NCBI GenBank assembly: GCA_016178155.1
Contig: JACOTZ010000223.1
Coordinates: forward strand, 1-40,041
Length of the DNA: 40,041 nucleotides
Direction: 5' to 3'
Source of the DNA: Acidobacteriota bacterium
Lineage (GTDB): Bacteria; Acidobacteriota; Terriglobia; Bryobacterales; Bryobacteraceae
The first letter of the stretch is position 1. Each line of letters begins with the position of its first letter. Shown here in pieces: positions 10,401 to 17,924 of the stretch. A program made the position numbers and the translations under genes. The notes beneath the pieces were generated by a model that saw nothing but the letters and a program-made list of their open reading frames with translations, was not told the origin of the DNA and did no database searches.

Positions 10401-10718
10401 GGCAACGGGCTCGAAGCCGAACATCTCGATCCGGATGTCCCACAGCCCGGGGCTTAACTCGAATTCGTAAGCCCCCGCCTCGCCGGTGGTCGTGACCAGC
10501 CGGTATTGCTCGTGAACGGCGGTAACGACCGCGCCCGGCACCGGCCGGCCGCCCGCGGTTACCCCACCTGCGTGCTGAGCCGCCGCCGCGCCGGCCGGCA
10601 TCAGCAGCGCCAGCAGGCACATCGATGCCAGCGCAACAACTTGCGGCACGGCCACCGCACGGCAAAACAAGTGTCTGGCCTTGTGGATCGCGGAATGCTC
10701 CGCGCTGAGCGGTCTCAA
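7425..10718 (-). CDS. TonB-dependent receptor, Oar-like, with carboxypeptidase-regulatory N-terminal domain
   Basis: An outer-membrane receptor of about 1,080-1,097 residues. A hydrophobic export signal (VVALASMCLLALLMPAG) is followed by a carboxypeptidase-regulatory-like beta domain (about 50-125, with G-x-P-V-P-G-A-V-V-T-A and a G-A-Y-E-F-E-L-S-P-G-L-W turn). A basic linker rich in Ala, Lys and Arg (about 215-265) precedes a degenerate plug and a long beta-barrel with alternating aromatic strands and repeated Y-D-Y-F-S-P-F and W-x-L-G motifs. The last residue is Phe in M-R-L-R-F, as expected for BAM-dependent insertion. It resembles the large Oar-type receptors numerous in Solibacter, thought to take up oligosaccharides or peptides. 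The longest frame starts at TTG 10718 without a ribosome site; TTG 10670, with AAGG upstream, is an alternative. It is the first gene of a pair with the VWFA gene. Confidence 0.88.
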   Translation of the reverse strand: MRPLSAEHSAIHKARHLFCRAVAVPQVVALASMCLLALLMPAGAAAAQHAGGVTAGGRPVPGAVVTAVHEQYRLVTTTGEAGAYEFELSPGLWDIRIEMFGFEPVAYPHAQGIESTRVEWTLRVQAAPLPATGKTESDYQQVALARTAEDPPSEIAPVAEVQIDDFGAEESFLVSGSLSRGLQAPQEEDPLVVTRTAEKVKGAIAKRDNAIPGAPPGTALAQRDEAAPESRGKMAKMAARAGKSDKLLRKAAARRASAASFGNRRRRSGPLVRGMAWYTISNSALNARPYSLTGALAAKPPYAQNRFGVTLGGPLRIPRLLELERTMFVLSYSATRNRGPYSAFATMPSALEREGDFSHSFVRGPVLVFDPASNQPFPGNRIPRSRFDPIAAGLLDYIPPPNRPGAVRNYQALTSIPRNSDSLSWRINQGLSLKHRLSGGLNLQRRDNENALLYGFHDEIEGSGYTADAGWMWTLGAKRIHDLKLRFGRDRSQALPFFAFRDNVAGRLGIVGPSASPINYGPPNLNFTNFGDLSDGSPVLRRNRNWSVSDSITWVHGTQTIAAGGEVKLGWLDTNTDQNARGSFTLSGLATSGFDGRGQPMPGTGFDFADFLLGLPQSSSIRYGSTDTYFRNRVYSAWLQDDWRVRPNLTVNIGARYDYFSPFTEEHGRIANLDVAPGFTGVAVVTPGIRGPYSGDFPEGLIDPDANNLSPRIGFAWRPLPRSRLQIRGGYSHFYDGSAYQKIVSRLAAQPPFASTASIHTSLARRLTFADGFGGGSAQKITNSFAVARDYRIAYAQTWSFSVQHELPGSFVVDLGYLGTKGTRLEIQRLPNRAAPGSPLTAEQRRQIGNAAGFTYSSSEGNSIFHAGQARLVRRLKKGLSMNALYTWSKSIDNATTIGGAGNVVAQNDRNLALERGLSIFDQRHNFTVSGVVNSPFGENGWTRGGPLARLLENWSISSSLAARSGRPFTARVLGNIADAGGTGAIGSGRADATGEPIDAGGGPFNQGAFRTPPPGRFGNAGRNTIPGPGFLGLNASIARTFDLGDRRRLEFRVSSENMTNRVSYTAIATVVNASNFGLATATAPMRTVSATMRLRF

Positions 10719-11054
10719 TTATTGTTAAACCCACGAATGGCGTTGATGACTCGCAGGAACCGGGGGCTACTCGTTTTTTCACCGCGATCAGCTATCGAGT
10801 TCACTCTCAGGGCCACGCTTGCAAGGTTGTATATCGCGATTGCGTACGGTGGAACTGGTAGCGCCGGCATAGAGGGCAACCGATTATCGAGCAAGCGCCT
10901 CGTATCACTCTGGACCGCTGTTCAGATCTCGAGGAAGGCGCGGGTAACTCCACCGCCCCGGTTGATGTGCAGGCATGGTCGGCGCCTTGAGCGTGCCGCT
11001 GGAATAAAGCTGGATGAGAAGAAGCTGCGAGGTCCAAACCGCGCGAAGACGCGG
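10719..11054. other. Intergenic region upstream of the receptor gene
   Basis: A space of 336 bases between the end of the oxidoreductase gene and the receptor start. It is slightly more AT-rich than its surroundings and probably contains the promoter of the receptor-VWFA pair, but I cannot pick a convincing -35/-10 pair. The one open frame on the minus strand (10807-11037) has no ribosome site and no family resemblance. Confidence 0.4.
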
Positions 11055-12260
11055 CTACCCCTTGCGCTCGAACCGCGGCACTCGCAACTGCTCCCCGCCT
11101 CGCAGCGCCGACTGGTGCGCGACCAATCCCGGCACCGTCATCGCCAGCGATTCGTAAACGTCGATCGCCGGCTCCCGGTCCTCGACCAGCGCATTGATGA
11201 ACTCTGCCGTGAGGAACGCCGCCGAGTTCCCGTGACCGCTCGGATGCCGCATGGGCTCGGGCAGCATGTCGCTCTTCCAGTACTCAGGGACGCGTAGCGG
11301 CTGCTTTCCCTTCATGCGGTCTTTCCAGGTCTCGGGATGCACCCCCTCGTTCTGCATGTAGAGCGTGCCTTTGTCCCCGAACCATTGCGCCCGCTCGCCA
11401 CCGGCTGCGGCGAGCCAGAAGACGTTGCAGCGCAACATGTGGCCTTTGCCGGTCTGCATCAGCGCGCTCTCGTTCCAATATGGATTCCGGTAGGCGTTGT
11501 CCGAGATCCAGGGATGCGGGCTGCCCCAACCCAGGCACGATACCCGTGCGATGCGCTCGCCCGTGATCCCGACGACGTAGGCCACGGCGTGTGTGGGGTA
11601 ATGCATCGGCGGCAGGCCCCAGCGCCAACTCTTCGACCCATCGGGTTCGTAGAACCGCGACTTGCGGTCGCTGACTAGCTTCTCGAGATCGCCGCGGTCG
11701 TGGTAGTACTCGGCCTCGGTGTAGAACAGTTCGCCGAATCCGCCTTCGCGGAAAAGATTGCGCGCATAGATCGCCGCCGGCCGGTAATAACTCGACTCAG
11801 CCATCATGTAGCGCAGCCCTGTTTTCTCCTTCAGGCTCCTAAGCTGCTCGGCTTCCTCCAGACTGCCGGCGGCGGGACAGGCGCTCACGACGTGCAGCCC
11901 GCGCTCGAAGCACATGCGGACGTGCTTGACGTGGTCGCGCGCACCGCTGAACACTGCCACTGCATCGAGATCGCGTGCCCGCTGGAGCATCTCCTGGAGC
12001 GAGGCGTGGACGCCGTCGCAGCGATAGGCCTGGCGCAGCCGGTCGCGCCGGTCCGCTCGCAAGTCGGTGACCGCGCTGACCACGCAGTTCGGATGTTCGT
12101 GCCAGTGGAACGTGGCGCCGAAACCACCGCCAACGACGCCCAGGCGTATCTTCTTCGTCGAGACCGCGGGTGTGGCCCGCCCCACCTGTACCGCAGCCGC
12201 TCTCCTCAGGCCTGCCGCGGCCATGCCGGCGGCGCCCAGAAACTCTCTACGCGTGGACAT
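11055..12260 (-). CDS. Tat-exported Gfo/Idh/MocA-family oxidoreductase-like protein
   Basis: A 401-residue protein. The start is ATG 12260 with GGAAGGAG upstream; the frame stays open to 12485 but that part is not signal-like. The N-terminus S-T-R-R-E-F-L-G followed by an Ala-rich stretch is a twin-arginine signal, so the protein folds with cofactor before export. Residues about 38-60 give a Rossmann nucleotide-binding motif (G-V-V-G-G-G-F-G). The usual catalytic E-K-P motif of the family is absent: the equivalent strand reads H-V-V-S-A-C-P-A-A-G-S-L-E-E-A, without lysine. A large C-terminal Gfo/Idh domain follows. Loss of the catalytic lysine means it may bind a sugar and NAD(P) without the standard chemistry, or act by the NAD-hydride glycosidase-like route of some exported relatives. 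The substrate is unknown. Confidence 0.88.
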   Translation of the reverse strand: MSTRREFLGAAGMAAAGLRRAAAVQVGRATPAVSTKKIRLGVVGGGFGATFHWHEHPNCVVSAVTDLRADRRDRLRQAYRCDGVHASLQEMLQRARDLDAVAVFSGARDHVKHVRMCFERGLHVVSACPAAGSLEEAEQLRSLKEKTGLRYMMAESSYYRPAAIYARNLFREGGFGELFYTEAEYYHDRGDLEKLVSDRKSRFYEPDGSKSWRWGLPPMHYPTHAVAYVVGITGERIARVSCLGWGSPHPWISDNAYRNPYWNESALMQTGKGHMLRCNVFWLAAAGGERAQWFGDKGTLYMQNEGVHPETWKDRMKGKQPLRVPEYWKSDMLPEPMRHPSGHGNSAAFLTAEFINALVEDREPAIDVYESLAMTVPGLVAHQSALRGGEQLRVPRFERKG

Positions 12261-12492
12261 AATCAGGAACTCCTTCCCCTCTTCCGGCTCCGGATCTTTG
12301 ATTGTACGCAGAAATGCCGCTCGTTCCGATGGGTGCCGCCGGCCGATCGGGCGAGATTCCGCCCGTCTTACAAGTGTTGTACCGGCGCGCACGGCGGGCC
12401 AAAACCCACAGGCTGAAGCGCCGCCTCCCGCGACTTTCATTCCGTGAACGATAATCGACAACCGATCGCGTGCCGGGCCGGCCACCGGAGAG

Positions 12493-13053
12493 CTACTTCA
12501 GGTTGATGGTGCCGCGGCAGTTGGGCGCTCCGCATCTGCACGGCACCTTCTCCACGCTGGCGGCGAACTGGTAGTCAACCGTCAGCTCCTCGCCCGGCTC
12601 GACCGTCCGCTTGGCCATGTAGAGGATGTGGTTCTTGAGAAGCTTGGAGTAGAGATTTGGATTGCAGGAGTGATTGATGAATTCGGCGCCGCTTCCACCC
12701 ATACTGCCGTCGATGCACCAATAAGGGTTCAGAGTGAACAGATAATTTAACGGACCCTGGGCGCGGCGCTTGGTTTCACGGCGGTTCACCTTCTGGCCCG
12801 TGTACTCGATCACTTTGCGGCCGGCGGGGATACGCTCGCCCGCGTAAACGCCCCAGCGATGGATTGCCGAGGCCGCTACAAACAGCCGGAAACAGGCATG
12901 GCGCGGATCGATGCGAAGCTTTGGGCGGGCGGAGTCGGTATCCGCTGGCAGCGCGGTCGCGGCGCCAAGGCGCGGGATTCCGCGGCGCCCATTCTGTGCC
13001 GCGGCGGAGACGCCGTTGCCGTTGCGGGGCAGAAGACGCACTCTGGCGGCCAT
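12493..13053 (-). CDS. SET-domain protein (putative protein-lysine methyltransferase)
   Basis: A 186-residue protein from ATG 13053; the frame also allows a TTG at 13119, and neither start has a strong ribosome site. The SET domain spans roughly the last 130 residues: W-G-V-Y-A-G-E-R-I-P-A-G at its start, the pseudoknot motif F-I-N-H-S-C-N-P-N, the G-E-E-L-T-V-D-Y motif, and a post-SET C-R-C-x-x-x-x-C-R-G zinc-binding tail. These are the S-adenosylmethionine and lysine-channel signatures of protein-lysine methyltransferases. All three post-SET cysteines are present, so the domain looks intact. The N-terminal 50 residues are basic and unlike known domains. It sits close behind the small membrane protein gene and may share its transcript. 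The substrate is unknown; a DNA-binding or ribosomal protein is possible. SET proteins are unusual in bacteria. Confidence 0.88.
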   Translation of the reverse strand: MAARVRLLPRNGNGVSAAAQNGRRGIPRLGAATALPADTDSARPKLRIDPRHACFRLFVAASAIHRWGVYAGERIPAGRKVIEYTGQKVNRRETKRRAQGPLNYLFTLNPYWCIDGSMGGSGAEFINHSCNPNLYSKLLKNHILYMAKRTVEPGEELTVDYQFAASVEKVPCRCGAPNCRGTINLK

Positions 13054-13146
13054 CAGCCGATCAGGAAGCTGGTATTTGTCCGTGGAGGTCACGATTGAAC
13101 ACACGAACAGCGGCAGCAACGCCGCACCGGCAGCCTGGGGCCGAGG

Positions 13147-13356
13147 CTAGAAATCGTCCTCGGCGGCCGCCTTCTTTTTCTTGCTCCGGCGCCGGAGAAT
13201 AATCGCCACCACACAAAGCGCCGCCAGAACTCCCGCAATAATCTGAACGGTGCGGACTTGCGAATCCGGCGTGCTGCCACCGCCCTCCTGCGCAAGCGCC
13301 GCAATGCTTAGAAGCAGAGCGGGAGCCAGAAGTTTCACCTGTTTGAGAAACGCCAT
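13147..13356 (-). CDS. Small secreted or membrane protein with basic C-terminal tail
   Basis: A 69-residue protein starting at ATG 13356 behind a good ribosome site (CGGGAGG). A signal peptide (MAFLKQVKLLAPALLLSIAA) ends near A-L-A-Q. A short Gly/Ser-rich linker and one transmembrane helix (about residues 34-54) follow, then a strongly basic stop-transfer tail R-R-R-S-K-K-K-K and an acidic end E-D-D-F. The topology is therefore N-out, C-in, as a type I single-span protein. I do not recognise the family. It lies between mdh and the SET gene on the same strand. The open frame continues upstream to 13455, but the ribosome site and signal peptide fix this start. Confidence 0.7.
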   Translation of the reverse strand: MAFLKQVKLLAPALLLSIAALAQEGGGSTPDSQVRTVQIIAGVLAALCVVAIILRRRSKKKKAAAEDDF

Positions 13357-13451
13357 TCGAACCTCCCGTGTGCCGGAACCATGCCGCGGCCAAGGCGGCG
13401 GGCCCGAGCGAGGCCGCCGGTTATTCGTCCTCGAAGGGGACGGACGGCTGG

Positions 13452-14390
<939 letters not shown>

Positions 14391-14813
14391 AATCTCTGTG
14401 CGCTGATTGGGCGGGCGGCGGCGGCGAAAGCTTGCCGCCGAGACTCGCCAGCGTGCAAAGGTGAATTATATCGGGTTACCCCGGGGTTGACGGCAAGTCG
14501 CCTGGAGCTGCGATGGCGCCGCGCCGCGCCGGCCGCCGTCTGTCCACAGCGCGGAGGGAAGTGGAACGCGGGAGTGCCACGGCCGGACGGCAGCGCTGGT
14601 GTCCGATGGTCTCCCGCGACAACGGGAATGGCGCCATCGTGGCCGGGCTGCCTTGTCGGAAAAGGATGCCGCCGCTCGATAAGGCGCTTGGCGGCGAACG
14701 GGGGCGCCTACACGCGCCGGTCGCGCGCGAGGGTCTGGGGCTCGCGGGCGCCGGAGCAGTGCTGGCCTCGCAGCGCCGTGATTCCTGACAGATTTGTCGC
14801 GCGGGAGCTCAAG

Positions 14814-15033
14814 ATGAACGGCATCGTCGATTCACTCGGCCAGACACAGCTCATCGGCGTGAGCGTGCGCGATCCCGCAATCTTCGTGACGGTTGCGGCT
14901 GGGCTGCTGGACAGTGGCGCCGTTTGCTTGCCGCCGGCCAGCCCCAACGCGCGTCCGGATCGACGCGGCCGTTACATTGCGCGTGTCTTGGCGCGTCCTC
15001 GTTGCGCGCGCGATTGCCGCAGCCGTGCGATGA
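14814..15033 (+). pseudogene. 3' remnant of a MacB/FtsX-type permease, frameshifted
   Basis: Between 14391 and 15029 there is no intact gene, but two adjacent frames read like the extreme C-terminus of the duplicated acidobacterial ABC permeases. One frame gives L-I-G-V-S-V-R-D-P-A-I-F-V-T-V-A-A-G-L-L (start of the last transmembrane helix). After a frameshift near 14925 another gives R-R-P-A-P-T-R-V-R-I-D-A-A-V-T-L-R, close to the family ending P-A-R-R-A-T-R-V-D-P-x-x-A-L-R. The frame ends at TGA 15031-15033, overlapping the next start. The reading is by eye; the upstream 400 bases hold nothing I recognise. Confidence 0.5.
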
Positions 15034-17381
15034 TGAATGCGATGCGGTGGTGGTGCTTCATTTTCCCGCTGCTTCTGTGTGCCCAAGAATTGAAGTTTGC
15101 GACGTATTTGGGAGGAGGCGGCGGTGAGGCCACCCGGTCTGTCGCTGTTGATCCTCAGGGGAATATATACGTCACCGGCCGCACGGATTCTCCTGATTTT
15201 CCACTGAAGAATGCCATTCAGCCACAATCACGCGCCTATTCGCAGACGTTCGTAACGAAGTTCCGCCCGGATGGTGAGCTGATCTATTCCACTTATCTCG
15301 GTGGCAGTTCTAACGATGCCGGGATGGCGATCGCGGTCGACGCCGGGGGCAACGCATACGTCACCGGCAATGCGCATTCCACCGATTTTCCCGTTACCGC
15401 CAAAGCACTTCAGGCGAACAGCGGCGGCGCCGTGGATGCGATCGTCTATAAACTGGACGCCGCGGGCAATGTCGCCTATGCCACCTATCTTGGCGGCTCC
15501 GATAACGATCTGGGCGAAGCCATCGCGGTCGACGGCAGCGGCAACGTGTTCGTCGCCGGAAGAACGTACTCTCGTGATTTTCCGGTCTCCCCCAATGCAT
15601 TGCAGGAAGTCGCTTCACGCGGAAGCCCCGATGCCTTCGTGACCAAACTCGATGCCTCCGGCAATCTGGTGTATTCCACGTACCTTTCCGGGCACAATCC
15701 CACCGTTGCTTACGGGATCGCTGTGGACGAGAGTGGGGAGGCCGTAGTCGTGGGAGAAACGTCGGCGCTCGATTTCCCGACCACACCGGGTGCGGCGCAA
15801 GCGGGACCGGGTCGCACATCACGATATGGTGTTCTCAGTAATGACGCTTTCATTGCGAAGCTAAGCGCCGATGGTGGATCGCTGGTTTACTCCAGTGTGT
15901 GGGGAGGCGCCGGCTCTGATTCCGCGCATTCAGTTACGCTGGATGCAACCGGTAACGCCTACATCACCGGGCTCACTACGAACGGCCGGATGCCGATCGT
16001 AGGCGGTCGGCAACAGTATCTCGGCGGCGATATTTACTACCGCAGCACCGATGGCGGAAACACGTTTGGGGCCGTTCACAACGGGCTTCGCGCCTCGAGC
16101 GTGCTCCGCGTGGTTCAGTCTCCCCGCGATCCGCTGACGATCTTTGCCGGTACGGCCGAAGGTGTGTGCCATAGCACGAACGGCGGCGAGTCGTGGTCCC
16201 CGAGTGGACTTGACGGGCTCGCCGTATCACAAATCGTATTTGATCCGACGGATCCGCAAACCATGTACGTGGGAACGGGTCTCCCCGGCAGTGGCGCCCG
16301 CAACGGCCTGTTTCGGAGCGCTGACGGCGGCGCTACATGGACGGACATGAACGCGGGCTTCTCCACCAGGCTATATCCAAGCCTCACGATCAGTGATTTC
16401 AGCATCGATGCTTTGGCAGTGGATCCTGCGGATCCGGCCACGCTCTATGCGGTTACAGGCACAGGCGGCCAGGGTTTCGGTTATGACCAGCCGCTCTACC
16501 GCATTACAGAAGACGGGAACGTCTGGACGCAGATCGGAAGGGGTCTCGCCAGCACCCCAACGTCACTGGCGGTGGGCCGCGACTCCACGTTGTTGGTGGG
16601 AACGGGTCTTGTCGCGAGCCGAACCTCCTCAGTTCCGGGCACGGTCTATCGCCGGAGCGGGGATGCCTGGGCCGGCAGTAACATCAGCGACGACATCCGC
16701 GCATTGGCGGTCGCGGGCGACACGATTTATGCAGCAGGCCGCCGGCTGTTCATCAGCACGGATGGAGGCGCTACGTGGGATTCCAAATCCATGCCCAGCT
16801 CGGGTCCAGCCACGCAGCTCGAGGTTGCGCCGAACGATGCGTCTTCGCTTTACATTCTGGTCAACGGCTATGCCTGGAAGACTCTCGACGCGGGCGATAC
16901 CTGGTCGCCGGTGGCGTGAGGCCCATACACCACAATCGCGATCGATGCGTCCGGAGTGCTACATGCCGGCGCCCAGACGGCGCCCGACGCCTTCGTGGCC
17001 GCATTCGACCCAGATGGCGCGCTGCTGTATTCCACATACGTGGGAGAAGCGGGTGCCGAAACGGGCGATGGCATTGCCGTTGATGCTGAGGGCAATATTT
17101 CCATCGCCGGTTTTCTCGCCGCCGGGAACGCGCAATATCTATCCTACGGCGGCTACGGTTACGTAACCCGGCTGGGGAACGGCGCTTTCTCGACCGTTCT
17201 GGGCGCCAGTACGACCGCCACCATGCTCGGCGTCCCCGGACGCGGCATTGCGGTAGATCAGGAAGGCAACATCATCGCGGTCATGATCGCCACGGCCTCC
17301 GATCTGCCTGTGACCCCCAATGCCGTGCAATCCAATCTGATCGGCGATTCCGACGTGTATCTAGTGAAGTTCACGCCTTGA
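15030..17381 (+). pseudogene. SBBP/BNR beta-propeller protein interrupted by an in-frame TGA
   Basis: The frame from ATG 15030 (or 15042) encodes a signal peptide (MRWWCFIFPLLLCAQ) and then SBBP repeats, each with the pattern Y-S-T-Y-L-G-G-S-x-x-D-x-G-x-A-I-A-V-D followed by G-N-x-Y-V-T-G. It continues with BNR/sialidase-type blades (Y-R-S-T-D-G-G-N-T-F, F-R-S-A-D-G-G-A-T-W, I-S-T-D-G-G-A-T-W), and then TGA at 16917-16919 ends a 629-residue product. The same frame goes straight on with another SBBP module (L-L-Y-S-T-Y-V-G-E-A-G) to TGA 17381, for 783 residues in all. The TGA sits in GCG-TGA; an ancestral CGA (Arg) would need one C-to-T change at a CpG. The truncated protein may still be secreted. 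There is no clear ribosome site at the start. Such propellers are extracellular in this lineage; the ligand is unknown. Confidence 0.75.
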
Positions 17382-17406
17382 GGTTTCATGCCTTGGTCGC
17401 GGCCGC

Positions 17407-17808
17407 GGTGTCCTGCCGGCGCACAAGGCCGAAGCCGTGCGCCGCTTCCAGGCGGATGGCTCGGCCGTCGCCATGGTGGGCGACGGGATCAACGATGCGC
17501 CCGCGCTCGCTGCCGCCGATCTCGGGATCGCGCTCGGATCCGGAACGGATATCGCCATGCAGGCCGCGCCGGTAGTGCTCATGAGCAGCTCGGTCGCGCC
17601 CGTGGGCGATACCTTCGAGATCGCGCGCCGCGCCTATCGCATCGTGCGGCAGAACCTCTTCTGGGCCTTCTTTTACAACACCGCCGGCATCACGCTCGCC
17701 GTCGCCGGCATCCTGAACCCGATCATGGCCGCCGCCGCCATGGTCGTGTCGAGCCTCTCGGTCATTGCCAACTCGCTCCGGCTGGGCCGCTCCGGCGCAC
17801 AACCCTAG
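17407..17808 (+). pseudogene. C-terminal fragment of a copper-type P1B-ATPase
   Basis: About 133 residues identical in pattern to the end of CopA/ZntA-type pumps: V-L-P-A-H-K-A-E-A-V-R-R-F, the hinge motif M-V-G-D-G-I-N-D-A-P-A-L that coordinates Mg, G-S-G-T-D-I-A, and the last two transmembrane helices (F-Y-N-T-A-G-I-T-L-A-V-A-G and M-A-A-A-A-M-V-V-S-S-L-S-V-I-A-N-S-L-R). Everything upstream is missing: soft-metal site, phosphorylation aspartate and actuator domain. Homology begins about 25 bases after the SBBP gene's stop, a sharp junction. It cannot pump ions and is a rearrangement scar. Confidence 0.88.
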
Positions 17809-17924
17809 CTCGGCGACGCCACCTACTTTCGAGGACCGCGTCCCCGCTTCCACACGATCGGAACTACGATGGAGACAGCACCGGTCCCATTGTCAGGGGC
17901 GGGCGTCGCAGGGAGGTTTGCGGG

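Noticed and set aside
16917-16919. TGA read as selenocysteine in the propeller gene
   Set aside because: No reason for selenocysteine in an SBBP/BNR linker and no evident downstream SECIS-like stem; a CGA-to-TGA mutation is simpler.
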